A stretch of DNA of 32,202 bases from Phaeobacter sp. HF9A (GCF_011806385.1 NZ_JAATOX010000039.1:1-32202); one strand, 5' to 3'; positions 1 to 8,791 are shown, counted from the stretch's first letter. Program-made: numbers and translations. The notes: generated by a model not told the origin, from the sequence alone.

Positions 1-1301
1 TGGTGCCGGTAGAGCCAGAGACACCACGCGCGCGCCTGCTTCAGGTGGCGCAGGCCTGCGGGGCCGAAGCGGTGCTGATCGCGGCCGATGCGGAAACGCT
101 GGACGCCGCGACACGTGCCGATCTGGCCGCGCTCGATCTGCCGCTGCTAAGCGTGGATGTAGACGCGCGCCCCGAGGGTGAGGTCTGCGCGGCCCCGCGT
201 GCGCCGCAGGACGTGGCCTATGTCATGTTCTCTTCCGGCACCCTCGGCCAGCCCAAGGGCATCCAGGTGACCTATGCCAATCTGCTGCATTTCGTGGATT
301 GGTTGCCGGAGCTGCTGCCCGATGTCGGGCCGGCCGTGACCGGCACCATCCGCCATTGTTTTGACGTGTCGCTGTTCGAAATCTGGAGCGCCTGGGCGCG
401 GCTGATCCCGATCACGGCGCTGGATCATGCGGATTTTGCCGATTCCACAGGCTATATCCGGCGCCTTGGCGCGGATCGGGTCGGCACCTGGGTGTCTACC
501 CCCTCGATCATGCGGATGATGCTGAAGAACCGCCGCTTTACCGGCGCCGCGTTGCCTGACATGGCCTGCTTTGTCTTCTGTGGCGAGGCCCTGCCCAAAC
601 CGCTTGTGGCGGAGCTGTTCGCGCGCTTTCCGGGCGCGCGGGTGATCAATACCTACGGGCCGACGGAATGTACCGTTGCGGTGACCTCGGTCGAGATCAC
701 CGCAGCTCATCTGGCCTCCCCCGAGGCGCTGCCCATCGGCTACGCGCGCCCGGGCGTTCAGCTTGCCGCGCTGTCCAGTCGCGGCGGCGCGCGCGGCGAG
801 ATCGAGATCAGCGGCCGCAGCGTGGGGCCGGGCTATATCGGCCTGCCGGAAAAACAGGCCAAGGCCTTCCCGCGCCCGGAGCACTATCTGAGTGGCGATC
901 TTGGCCAGGTGGATGCGCAGGGCCTGTGGTATTTCCATGGCCGGATGGATCGGGAGGTCAAGGTTCAGGGCATGCGCATTGATCTCAACGAGATCGAGGC
1001 TCACATCCGCCGCCAGCCCGGAATCGAAGATGTCATCGTCGAGCCCTATGTGCTGCGCGGCGAGCCGCGGGCGCTCAATGCCTATGTCATCGGGGCCGAG
1101 AGCGAGGCGGAGCTGGAAGCGCTTGCCCGCGATCTGGCGGTGGAATTGCCGTCCTATCTGGTGCCGCGTTTTTGGTACGCGGGGTTCGATGCCGGTCTCA
1201 ATGCAAATTGCAAACTTGATCGCAGCCGGCTGGCCGGGGCTGCCGCGGCGGCGCGCTGCCGATTTGTTCATGTCCCGCCCCGCGTGGCCCAGCCGGCCTG
1301 A
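1..1301 (+). CDS. Stand-alone NRPS-type adenylation enzyme, DltA-like (5' end outside window)
   Basis: Amino-acid-activating enzyme of the ANL superfamily: it would form an aminoacyl-AMP and load it on a carrier protein. The reading frame is open from the first base and begins within motif A2 (VPVEPETPRARL), so roughly 90 N-terminal residues lie upstream; the GTG at base 3 is not the start. Visible core motifs are A3 (SSGTLGQPKG, with Leu where Thr or Ser is usual), A4 (FDVSLFEIW), A5 (NTYGPTE), A7 (YLSGD), A8 (GRMDREVKVQG) and A10 (NANCKLDR, catalytic Lys codon at 1212). No carrier or condensation domain follows the A domain. By eye the pocket region, including FCGEALP and TYGPTECTVAVTSVEIT, resembles DltA, hinting at alanine or another small amino acid; this is tentative. 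It lies 38 nt before the P450-like gene, probably in the same operon. Confidence 0.85.
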   Translation, partial: VPVEPETPRARLLQVAQACGAEAVLIAADAETLDAATRADLAALDLPLLSVDVDARPEGEVCAAPRAPQDVAYVMFSSGTLGQPKGIQVTYANLLHFVDWLPELLPDVGPAVTGTIRHCFDVSLFEIWSAWARLIPITALDHADFADSTGYIRRLGADRVGTWVSTPSIMRMMLKNRRFTGAALPDMACFVFCGEALPKPLVAELFARFPGARVINTYGPTECTVAVTSVEITAAHLASPEALPIGYARPGVQLAALSSRGGARGEIEISGRSVGPGYIGLPEKQAKAFPRPEHYLSGDLGQVDAQGLWYFHGRMDREVKVQGMRIDLNEIEAHIRRQPGIEDVIVEPYVLRGEPRALNAYVIGAESEAELEALARDLAVELPSYLVPRFWYAGFDAGLNANCKLDRSRLAGAAAAARCRFVHVPPRVAQPA

Positions 1302-1339
1302 CCCGTTTTTTCCCTTTTTGTTTCCGACAGGAGCCCGCC

Positions 1340-2683
1340 ATGCGCGATATTGTTACTGAACTTCAACCGCCCGTCTTTGATGCCGCCAGCTCGATTTATG
1401 ACGATATGGGCATTCTCAAGGTCGTCGAGGACGCGCGCCGTCGCGTCGGGGATCTGGTCTCGATCCGCACCACCCATGGCTATGACGCATTGCTGCTGGC
1501 CGATCTGCGCCACATCCGTCAATGGAAGAACAACCAGGGGCATTTTGCTCTGGAAACGCCGACCGAAGGCATTGAATCGCAATCCGATATCACCCGTGTG
1601 TTGAATGGCGACGCGTTGGAGCGGCCCGAAAATGCCGCCGTTTGGGATGCCACCCGCCAGGCGCTGAGCCGGATCAACCGCGCCTGGCCGGACCTCTCGC
1701 AGGAGGCGGCCCGCACAGCGAACCAGAACCTTTGCGCGGCAATGACCGATGCGGTTGAGGGCAGCGATCTGCGCCTGCTTTGTGCCCGTTGGTCGGTTGT
1801 GTCGGTCCTGCCCGCGATCTTTGGGCCGGTGGCCAGTGATGACGAGATGGTCGAGACCATCAATCTGGTGGAGCGCTTTTATTATGTGGTGAGCCGGGCC
1901 AACGGGCGCGAGGCAATCCAGCCGGAAGCGCATCCCGAATTTCGCGCCGCGCGCGCCGCCTTGGACGGGATGCTTTCGCGCGCGCTGGACCAGATGCAGC
2001 CGGACGATCGCAGCGTGGTGGCAGAGCTGGCCCGCAGCCTGCCCACCGCCCAGAACCGCGCCGAGCTGATCGACTGGATGCGCCCTGCGGTCTCCATGCT
2101 GTTGCTCGACAAGGTGATCGCCGAGGGCGCGGGGCTCTTGTGGGCCTTGGTTTCGCTGGCGCAGCACCCCGATCTGGCCACCGAAATGGCGCGCGAGATG
2201 GTCGGGCGTGACCCGCAGACCGCCGATTTCGACGAGACCCCATTGTGCCGCGCCTTCGTGATGGAGACACAGCGGCTCTATCCTGAACAGGCCGTGATCC
2301 ATCGGTTCGCCAATCAGGATCTGGAGATTGACGGCTATCAGGTGCCCAAAGGTCAGGTGATCCTGTTTGCGCCTTGGCTGCTGCATCGCGATCCCCGCTA
2401 CTGGGCAGAGCCGAAACGCTTTGATCCCACCCGTTTCATGGCGCCGCTGGAGGACAAGACCCGGTTCATTCCGTTTGGGGTGGGTGCTGCGACACTCAAG
2501 CGCAGCAAGGCCATGATGGAGGCCCTGTTGCCCGCGGTCCGTACCGTCTGCGCGGCGCGCGAACTGCGCCTGCACGACAGCTGCGCCAAGGGCAGCCTGC
2601 GCCCCTTCCTGCGCAATACGATCTCGCCGCGCGGACCGGTGCCTGCCTGCTTTGTCCCTCGTGCGCCGCTGGCGTCGAAATAG
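1340..2683 (+). CDS. Cytochrome P450 homologue lacking the haem-ligand cysteine
   Basis: 447 aa, start supported by AGGAG 7 nt upstream. The P450 fold is recognisable from the K-helix ExxR (E309-T-Q-R312), the following HRF segment, the meander-type sequence HRDPRYWAEPKRFDPTRF, and the start of the haem-binding loop (F379-G-V-G382). In the consensus FxxGxxxCxG, however, the cysteine position is Leu386 and the last Gly is Arg388. The I-helix, aligned through WALVSLAQHPDL, also lacks the acid-alcohol pair that handles oxygen (Ile and Ala are there). The frame is intact and codon use matches the neighbours, so it does not look like a decaying pseudogene. I infer that it is not a normal thiolate-haem monooxygenase; it may be a scaffold, a substrate or carrier-protein binding protein, or a haem protein with another ligand. 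It sits between two adenylation-enzyme genes. Confidence 0.8.
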   Translation: MRDIVTELQPPVFDAASSIYDDMGILKVVEDARRRVGDLVSIRTTHGYDALLLADLRHIRQWKNNQGHFALETPTEGIESQSDITRVLNGDALERPENAAVWDATRQALSRINRAWPDLSQEAARTANQNLCAAMTDAVEGSDLRLLCARWSVVSVLPAIFGPVASDDEMVETINLVERFYYVVSRANGREAIQPEAHPEFRAARAALDGMLSRALDQMQPDDRSVVAELARSLPTAQNRAELIDWMRPAVSMLLLDKVIAEGAGLLWALVSLAQHPDLATEMAREMVGRDPQTADFDETPLCRAFVMETQRLYPEQAVIHRFANQDLEIDGYQVPKGQVILFAPWLLHRDPRYWAEPKRFDPTRFMAPLEDKTRFIPFGVGAATLKRSKAMMEALLPAVRTVCAARELRLHDSCAKGSLRPFLRNTISPRGPVPACFVPRAPLASK

Positions 2684-2729
2684 CTCTCATCCCTCTTGTT
2701 ACATATTTGATAGATAAAGGAAAAACTTC

Positions 2730-4262
2730 ATGGCACAGGATATGCTAGATGCAATTTCCAGTCAGATCCGCCGCACCCCGGAGGCGGCGGCATTGCAAAC
2801 CGGAGGGCGGATCTATTCCTTTGGCGCCCTCGGGCGGCGCGTGCAGGGGATCTATGATGCGCTGGCAGAGACAGCGGGGCGCGGCCTGGTCCTGATCGCG
2901 GGCCACAAGGAGGCGGACGCGGTGGCGGCGATGCTGGCCTGCATGTTCCTGGGGCGGGCCTTTGCCTTTATCGACCGCTCCAACCCGCCGGGGCGAGCGG
3001 CGGATATCCTGCGGCTTTCCAAGGCGGATCTGGTGCTTACCGCCGGGAGCGGCACCGCCATTCCCGGCGCCCGCAGCCTGGCGCTGTCGCAGATCGCGGA
3101 CCGGCCTTTTGACCTGCGCCCGGCGGCGGTGCCGGACAGCGATCTGCTCTATGTGGTGTTTACCTCCGGCAGCACCGGCACCCCCAAGGGCGTGCCTTGC
3201 GGACGGGGCAATTTTGCCGCCTTTGATGCCTGGTATCGCCAGATGCTTGCGGATCTGCCGGGGCAGGATCTCGCCCCGGCGCAGAGCGCGCATGTGAACC
3301 ATGCCAGCCTCGCCTTTGATATGGGCATGCTGGATCTGTGGCCGGTGTTGGCGCTGGGGCGACCGGTGATCCTTCTGGACCATGGCGACAACGTGATCCC
3401 CCGGAACAACATCAAGGCGCTGACAAAGTCGGATCTGGTGCAGGCGCGGTCGTGGTTCTCCACCCCTTCGCTGTTGCAGATCATGGCGATGGATCCAAAG
3501 TTCAACGGCGACACGCTGCCCGCCATGCGCTGTTTCTTTGTCGGCGGAGAGATCGTCCCGCGTGAGTTGTTGCAGACCCTGGCCGCCCGTTTCCCACAGG
3601 CGGAGATCCGACATGCCTATGGGCCGACCGAAACCACATGTCTCAGCCATGTGCACAGTTTGACTGCGGCGGATCTTGCCGGGTCGGGGCTGCTGCCGCT
3701 GGGGCCTGCGCTTGGGGCCTTTGCGATGCGTATCCTGGATGAGGAGGACCGCGATGTTGCCCCGGGCGAGGTGGGCGAAGTGGTCCTGAGCGGACCCCAG
3801 GTGGTGCGTGGGTATCTGCCGGCGGATCACCCCGCCAACCGCGCCTTTGCCACCCTCGATGGGGTTGCCATCTATCGCACCGGCGATTTTGGCAAACGCG
3901 ATGCCGATGGCAGTCTGACCCTGTTGGGACGGATCGACCGGCAGGTGAAATGGAACGGCAACCGAATCGAGCTCGATGAAATCGAGCGCGCGGCCTATCG
4001 CACCAAAGGGGTGCAAAAGGCGGCCTGTATCCCGATCAAGGAAGACAACCGCGTGGTCGATATCCTGCTTTTGGTACAGCCAGAGACAGGCGCGACCCTG
4101 ACCACGCAGGCGGTGGCGGAGGTCCTGCTGGCGGCGCTTCCGGCCACGATGGTGCCGCGTGATATCCGAGTCGTGGCCAGCCTGCCGGTGACGGTGAATG
4201 GCAAGCTCGACAGCAAGGCCTTGCTAAAGACGCATCTGGCGCCGGTCGCCGAAACGGTCTGA
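2730..4262 (+). CDS. Second stand-alone adenylation enzyme, DltA-like
   Basis: 510 aa, the usual length of a complete DltA-type amino-acid:carrier-protein ligase. AAAGGA upstream supports the start. Core motifs: A3 FTSGSTGTPKG (144-154), A4 FDMGMLDLW (196-204), A5 AYGPTE (296-301), A7 YRTGD (382-386), A8 hinge GRIDRQVKWNG (400-410) and A10 NGKLD with catalytic Lys492. All catalytic motifs are intact. Pocket residues differ from the first adenylation enzyme (for example VGGE in place of FCGE, and TTCLS after the A5 motif), so a different substrate is likely. No carrier domain is fused. It is the last gene before a strong hairpin and probably ends the first transcription unit. What it loads, and onto which carrier, cannot be read from the window. 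Confidence 0.88.
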   Translation: MAQDMLDAISSQIRRTPEAAALQTGGRIYSFGALGRRVQGIYDALAETAGRGLVLIAGHKEADAVAAMLACMFLGRAFAFIDRSNPPGRAADILRLSKADLVLTAGSGTAIPGARSLALSQIADRPFDLRPAAVPDSDLLYVVFTSGSTGTPKGVPCGRGNFAAFDAWYRQMLADLPGQDLAPAQSAHVNHASLAFDMGMLDLWPVLALGRPVILLDHGDNVIPRNNIKALTKSDLVQARSWFSTPSLLQIMAMDPKFNGDTLPAMRCFFVGGEIVPRELLQTLAARFPQAEIRHAYGPTETTCLSHVHSLTAADLAGSGLLPLGPALGAFAMRILDEEDRDVAPGEVGEVVLSGPQVVRGYLPADHPANRAFATLDGVAIYRTGDFGKRDADGSLTLLGRIDRQVKWNGNRIELDEIERAAYRTKGVQKAACIPIKEDNRVVDILLLVQPETGATLTTQAVAEVLLAALPATMVPRDIRVVASLPVTVNGKLDSKALLKTHLAPVAETV

Positions 4263-4271
4263 GAGGCGCAA

Positions 4272-4320
4272 GACAGGTGCAGGATCGCGTTTTCGCCGCG
4301 TCCAAGATCCTGCACCTGTC
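4272..4320 (+). terminator. Perfect 15-bp hairpin between adenylation and export genes
   Basis: Arms 4272-4286 and 4306-4320 (GACAGGTGCAGGATC and its exact complement) flank a 19-nt loop that can form a small GCG-TTTT-CGC hairpin. It starts 10 nt after the stop of the second adenylation gene. There is no T-run after it, so it may be a factor-assisted terminator or a 3'-end stabiliser rather than a classical intrinsic terminator; a regulator-binding palindrome is also possible. Confidence 0.6.
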
Positions 4321-4440
4321 CAATATTCCACGGAAAATCACAATAGGACGTTCTGAAACGCGTATTGGGTCGCGCCGCATCAACGCCCCGGCCCATGCTG
4401 GACCCGAAGTCACCCACCACGCAACAGAAAGGGAACCGAC

Positions 4441-5643
4441 ATGACCGACGATCAGGATCTCGAAACACGGCTGCGGTCCCTCAAGATCGACCGCACCGCC
4501 CCGGCGCCGGGCGCCAGAGCACAGCACCGCGGCGGCCGCGGTCGCTTGTTGAGCACAACGCTGGCGCTGGCGCTCATTGCCGGGCTTGGCGCCGTTGCCG
4601 GGGTGCCAGGCCTGCGCCAGCAGGTGCAGACGCTCTGGGCGGAACTTGCCCCGATGTCCGGGCAAGACGCGCGCAGCCTTGCCGCCGTGCAGCCCGCCAA
4701 CCCGCCGACGCCCGCCGCGCCAACGACAACAGCCGTTGCCAATCGCTCCTCCACCGGAAGCGCGGCGCCGCAGGCCAGCGTCGCGGTCCCCGCGCCACGG
4801 GGCCAAAGCGTTGTCGGGTCTGGCTATGTGGTGGCGCCGCGATGGGTGGTGCTGCAATCACCGATCGGCGGCGAAATTACCCGCGTCGATGTGCAGATCG
4901 GGCAGCCGGTGCAAAAGAACCAGGAACTGGCCTGGCTCGACACTGGCGACGCAGAGCGCGCGCTGGCCACCGCCGAGGCCGATGTGGCGCTGGCGCGCAG
5001 CCAGGTGGCGCTGTCGCGGGCGGAGCTGGCCGCGGCCGAGGGCCCCATCTCGCGGATGCAAAAACTGGTCGAAAAAGGTGTGCTGGGGCAGGCGGAGCTG
5101 GCCGATGCCCGCCTCGATGCGGCGGTGCTTCAACAGACGGTGGTGGTGCGCACGCAGCAGCTGAGGGTGGCGCAGGTCACCGCCAGCCAGGCGCGCGCCA
5201 ATCTGGAACGGCTGGTCATCCGCGCCCCCTTTGATGCGGTGGTGGTGGAACGCCACGCGGTGCCGGGCCTCTTGGTCGGATCCGCCGAGCAGGGCAGCGC
5301 CGAACCCGAAGGGTTGCTGACCTTGGTGGATATCAGAACGCTATTTGTCGATGTCGATGTTGCCGAGCGCAATATTTCCGCGATCACCCCCGGTCAGCCC
5401 GCCGAGGTACAGCTGGACGCCTGGCCGGATCGTCCCCTCACCGCCGAGGTCACCGCGATCAACCCGCGGGCCGCGCGCGAGAAGGGCACCATCACCGTGC
5501 GCCTGAAGCTCACCGATGCCGATCTCGACGGGGTGTTGCCCGAAATGGCGGCCAAGGTGCGATTTTCCGCCCCCTATTCCGTGTCCTCGATCTTGCCGTC
5601 CGAGATAGAGGGCACATCCCCCCAACCTTACAGAAGTGAATGA
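4441..5643 (+). CDS. Periplasmic adaptor (HlyD/MacA/DevB-type membrane fusion protein)
   Basis: 400 aa; AAAGGGA precedes the ATG. The N-terminus is a charged cytoplasmic tail followed by one membrane segment at about residues 37-57, then a Pro/Ala/Thr-rich linker. The lipoyl-like half-motif (PIGGEITRVDVQIGQPVQKN, about 141-160) leads into a long Ala/Glu/Gln-rich alpha-hairpin (about 168-258), the second half-motif (IRAPFDAVVVERHAVPG) and a beta-barrel region near VDVDVAERNISAITPGQPAEV. This is the layout of adaptors that link an inner-membrane ABC exporter to an outer-membrane channel. It is directly followed by the matching ATPase and permeases; no TolC-like gene is present, so a shared outer-membrane channel is probably used. 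The likely cargo is the product of the flanking biosynthetic genes (inference). Confidence 0.88.
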   Translation: MTDDQDLETRLRSLKIDRTAPAPGARAQHRGGRGRLLSTTLALALIAGLGAVAGVPGLRQQVQTLWAELAPMSGQDARSLAAVQPANPPTPAAPTTTAVANRSSTGSAAPQASVAVPAPRGQSVVGSGYVVAPRWVVLQSPIGGEITRVDVQIGQPVQKNQELAWLDTGDAERALATAEADVALARSQVALSRAELAAAEGPISRMQKLVEKGVLGQAELADARLDAAVLQQTVVVRTQQLRVAQVTASQARANLERLVIRAPFDAVVVERHAVPGLLVGSAEQGSAEPEGLLTLVDIRTLFVDVDVAERNISAITPGQPAEVQLDAWPDRPLTAEVTAINPRAAREKGTITVRLKLTDADLDGVLPEMAAKVRFSAPYSVSSILPSEIEGTSPQPYRSE

Positions 5644-5647
5644 CCCC

Positions 5648-6355
5648 ATGCCCAATGACACAGATATTACCCTGACCCATGTCACCAAGAGCTATCCGCT
5701 CGGCAAATCCCGGATCCCCATCTTTCAGGATCTGACCATGACCATACCGGAAGGCGACTTTCTGGCGATCATGGGCCCGTCCGGCTCTGGGAAATCCACC
5801 ATTCTGAACCTCATCGGCGGTATCGACACCGTGGACGAGGGGCAGGTGGCGGTGGGCCATACCGTGCTGACCGGCATGTCGGATGCGGCGTTGACCCAAT
5901 GGCGGGCGGCGCATATCGGCTTTGTTTTCCAGTTCTACAACCTGATGCCGATGCTGAGCGCGGCGGAAAATGTCGAACTGCCGCTGCTCCTGACGCCGCT
6001 GTCGGCGCGGGCGCGGCAAGAACGCGTGCGCACCATCCTCGATATCGTTGGCCTTTCTGAACGGGCCGGCCATCTGCCCTCTGAACTCTCGGGCGGGCAA
6101 CAGCAACGGGTGGGGATCGCCCGGGCCGTGGCGGCGGATCCCAAGATCCTGCTCTGTGACGAGCCCACCGGCGATCTGGATCGCACCTCCGCCGACGAGA
6201 TCCTGGACCTGTTGCAGCTGCTCAATCGCAAGCTCGGCAAGACCATTGTGATGGTGACCCATGACGACAGTTCCTGCCGGGTGGCCAAGCGCACGCTGCA
6301 TCTCGACAAGGGCAAATTCATCCAGCGCGAAGAGGAGTTGATGGTATGCAGGTAA
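5648..6355 (+). CDS. ABC exporter ATPase, MacB/LolD/DevA type
   Basis: 235 aa from the ATG at 5648, preceded by AGAAGTGA; an in-frame GTG at 5636 overlaps the adaptor stop and is a weaker alternative. Walker A GPSGSGKST (43-51), Q-loop in FVFQFYNLMP, signature LSGGQQQRVGIARAV, Walker B ILLCDEPTGDLD and H-loop VTHD are all intact. The sequence between the Q-loop and the signature (NLMPMLSAAENVELPLLL) is typical of the MacB/LolD subfamily that works with mechanotransmission-type permeases. It lies between the adaptor and the two permeases, with the first permease overlapping its 3' end. Confidence 0.93.
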   Translation: MPNDTDITLTHVTKSYPLGKSRIPIFQDLTMTIPEGDFLAIMGPSGSGKSTILNLIGGIDTVDEGQVAVGHTVLTGMSDAALTQWRAAHIGFVFQFYNLMPMLSAAENVELPLLLTPLSARARQERVRTILDIVGLSERAGHLPSELSGGQQQRVGIARAVAADPKILLCDEPTGDLDRTSADEILDLLQLLNRKLGKTIVMVTHDDSSCRVAKRTLHLDKGKFIQREEELMVCR

Positions 6356-7506
6356 GTTCAATCATGCTGGTGCGGCAGAACCTGACGCGCAAACGCGCGC
6401 GCAGCCTGCTGCTGGTGCTGTCGATCGGCATCGCCTTCTTTGTGTACGGGGTGCTGTCGAGTTTTCAGGCCGGGTTCGAAGGGAGCGAGGCCAAGGCCGA
6501 ACGGCTGGTGGTGGTGTCAAAAATCGGCGGCAATGAAACGCTGCCGATCAGCGCGCTGGATCAGATCGCCCAATTGCCAGAGGTGGCGGCGGTCACACAT
6601 ATCACCCGGCTGCGGGCGCATCTTATCGGCAATGAACGCCAGATCATCGGTGCCAATGCGGTCGACCCGGACAGTTATGCCGCGGTCTATGGCGATACCT
6701 ACAAGCTCGATCCGGCGCTGCTGGCGGCGCTGGCCGCGGATCGGACCGGAACCCTGGTCGGGCGCACCCTGGCCGAGCAACAGGGCTGGCAGGTCGGCGA
6801 CCGGGTCACGCTCACCAGTTTTGTGCATGCAAATTCCGACGGGCGGAACTGGAGCTTTACCATCGCCGGTATCTTTGACGGGCGCGAGCCGACGGTGGAT
6901 ACCAATTTTTTGATCGTGCGCTCGGATTACTTCAACACTGCGCTACAGCGTGGGCGCAACCGGGTGAATATGTTCGGCATCAAGCCGGTTCCTGGGGCCG
7001 ATCCGGCGGTGCTGGCCGAGACGATCGACACCGCCTTTGCCAATTCCGCCGCCCAGACCAAGACCCAGAACGAAACGGCCTTCCTCTCGGCCTTTCTTGA
7101 GCAATTTGCCAATGTTTCGCTGATTGTGCGGATGATCGTCTCGGTCGCCTTTGTCACCATCCTGCTGATCGTCGGCAATACGATGATCTTTGCCGTCCGC
7201 GAGCGCATGCAGGAAATTGGCGTGCTGAAGGTGCTTGGCTTTTCGGGGGCTCGCATCATGCGGATCGTGCTGGCGGAAACCATCGTTCTCTTTGCGGTGG
7301 GGCTGGCGCTGGGGCTGTTGCTGACCTCGGCGGTGATCCCGCTGTTGGGGCAGGCGCTGCGCAGCGTGGTGCCGGAACTCTATCTCACCACAAAAAGTAT
7401 CTCGCTGGCCGGTCTTCTTGCTCTGGGGTTTGCCCTGCTGACCGGCTTTCTTCCCGCTCTCAACGCGCTGCGTCTGCCGATCGTAGCCGCCCTTAGACAT
7501 AGGTGA
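6346..7506 (+). CDS. ABC exporter permease 1, FtsX/MacB type
   Basis: 386 aa; AGAGGAG lies 8 nt before the ATG, and the gene overlaps the ATPase stop by 10 bp, indicating translational coupling. One membrane helix near residues 21-40, a periplasmic domain (about 45-255) and three C-terminal helices (about 258-282, 305-335 and 350-378) give the MacB/FtsX topology. The cytoplasmic stretch FAVRERMQEIGVLKVLGFSG is the conserved coupling-helix signature of this family. The separate ATPase, two permeases and adaptor match DevBCA-like exporters more than single-chain MacB. Confidence 0.9.
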   Translation: MQVSSIMLVRQNLTRKRARSLLLVLSIGIAFFVYGVLSSFQAGFEGSEAKAERLVVVSKIGGNETLPISALDQIAQLPEVAAVTHITRLRAHLIGNERQIIGANAVDPDSYAAVYGDTYKLDPALLAALAADRTGTLVGRTLAEQQGWQVGDRVTLTSFVHANSDGRNWSFTIAGIFDGREPTVDTNFLIVRSDYFNTALQRGRNRVNMFGIKPVPGADPAVLAETIDTAFANSAAQTKTQNETAFLSAFLEQFANVSLIVRMIVSVAFVTILLIVGNTMIFAVRERMQEIGVLKVLGFSGARIMRIVLAETIVLFAVGLALGLLLTSAVIPLLGQALRSVVPELYLTTKSISLAGLLALGFALLTGFLPALNALRLPIVAALRHR

Positions 7507-7510
7507 TCCC

Positions 7511-8704
7511 ATGCCCGGTTTTTTCAAACAGTGTTCGGCCTTGTCGATGACAAATCTGCGCTCGCTCCATCGGCGCAAGCTGATTTCGCTCTCCATGGTG
7601 CTCTCGGTGACGCTGGTGGTGGTGGTACTGCTGGGCTTCTTGTCCATGGCCAACGGGTTCCGCAAAACGCTTGCGGCCACCGGGGCGGCGGATGTGGTGC
7701 TGGTCACCAGCCAGGGCTCCTTTAGCGAAACCACCAGTCGGCTGACGACAGAGCAGCTGCATCTGCTGCAAGAGGCCCCGGGCATCGCACGCGATGCCAA
7801 GGGGCGCCCGATGGTCTCGCCCGAGCTTCTGGTGCCGGTGGATGCGCGGCGTCAGTCCGATGGACAGGCCGCCCCGCTGTCACTGCGTGGCGTAGGGGCC
7901 GAGGCACTGGAACTGCGCCCCGCGCTTGCCATCTCCGAGGGGCGGATGTTCACCCCCGGCACGGGCGAGATCATCGTCGGTGCCCGCCTGGCCGCGCGGT
8001 ATCAGTCGATGCAGATCGGCGACAGCATCACCTTTGGTCAGTCAAAATGGACCGTGGTTGGCCATTTCACCGCCGGTGGCAGCGTCTTTGACTCCGAAAT
8101 GCTGGCGGATATTGGGCAGGTCCGCGCGCTGTTCAACCGCCAGGGCCAGGTGCAGAGCCTGCGTGTGCGGCTGGGCAACCCGGCGGATTTCGCGGCCTTC
8201 CAAACCTATGTGGAGGGGCTCGACATGGGGCTCAAGGCGGCAACGGAAAAGGACTATTACAGCGCGCAATCGCAGGATCTCAGCCGGATTATCCTCTTTA
8301 TCGGCTGGCCCTTGGCGGTGGTGATGGCGATCGGGGCCGCAGTTGGGGCGATGACCACCATGTATAGTTCGGTCTCTGACCGGCTGGTGGAGATCGCAAC
8401 CCAGCGCTCCATCGGCTTCAGCCGGAGTGCGGCCTTCGTCAGCACCCTGATCGAAGCGCTTGCGCTGACGGTCATGGGCTGCGCGATCGGCGTGTTGATC
8501 GCCTGGCTTGGGCTCGACGGCTGGAGCGCCTCGACCCGCAGCGGCGCCAGCACCCAGCTCAGCTTTGAATTGGCGCTGTCGGTGCCGATTATCGTCAATG
8601 CCGCGCTGTTGGCGCTCTGCGTCGGGCTCATCGGCGGAGGGTTGCCCGCCTTTCGCGCGACCCGGGTGCCGCTGCGCAGCGCCATGACCGGTCGCAGCAC
8701 CTGA
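7511..8704 (+). CDS. ABC exporter permease 2, FtsX/MacB type
   Basis: 397 aa, starting 4 nt after permease 1. It has the same topology: an N-terminal helix (about 27-47), a large periplasmic domain, and three C-terminal helices (about 257-283, 310-338 and 358-382). The coupling motif SSVSDRLVEIATQRSIGFSR is present. The two permeases differ clearly in sequence, so the transporter is probably a heterodimer. A hairpin follows the stop at once. Confidence 0.9.
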   Translation: MPGFFKQCSALSMTNLRSLHRRKLISLSMVLSVTLVVVVLLGFLSMANGFRKTLAATGAADVVLVTSQGSFSETTSRLTTEQLHLLQEAPGIARDAKGRPMVSPELLVPVDARRQSDGQAAPLSLRGVGAEALELRPALAISEGRMFTPGTGEIIVGARLAARYQSMQIGDSITFGQSKWTVVGHFTAGGSVFDSEMLADIGQVRALFNRQGQVQSLRVRLGNPADFAAFQTYVEGLDMGLKAATEKDYYSAQSQDLSRIILFIGWPLAVVMAIGAAVGAMTTMYSSVSDRLVEIATQRSIGFSRSAAFVSTLIEALALTVMGCAIGVLIAWLGLDGWSASTRSGASTQLSFELALSVPIIVNAALLALCVGLIGGGLPAFRATRVPLRSAMTGRST

Positions 8705-8711
8705 CCACGCT

Positions 8712-8740
8712 CCGGCCCGCCGCCCCACTGGGCGGGCCGG
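8712..8740 (+). terminator. 10-bp GC hairpin after exporter genes
   Basis: Perfect arms 8712-8721 and 8731-8740 (CCGGCCCGCC and its complement) with a 9-nt loop, 8 nt after the second permease stop. A pyrimidine-rich TCCTCCGATTT follows but there is no true T-run. It may separate the exporter unit from the next genes or attenuate read-through. Confidence 0.55.
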
Positions 8741-8791
8741 TCCTCCGATTTGATCCCCTGTCTATTCCATGCCCTGCGAGGAGCCTTCTTG

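Noticed and set aside
1340..2683. Calling the P450 homologue a pseudogene
   Set aside because: There is no stop or frameshift, it has a good ribosome site, and the structural motifs remain; loss is limited to catalytic positions.
147..4016. Long minus-strand open frames opposite the adenylation and P450 genes (147-1271, 1268-2575, 2745-4016)
   Set aside because: They mirror real genes in a GC-rich sequence, show no domain motifs and are rich in Arg/His/Gln as antisense frames are.
4263..4440. A possible small carrier-protein gene between the adenylation and export genes
   Set aside because: No frame contains a GxDS-type phosphopantetheine site and the spacer is taken up by a hairpin.
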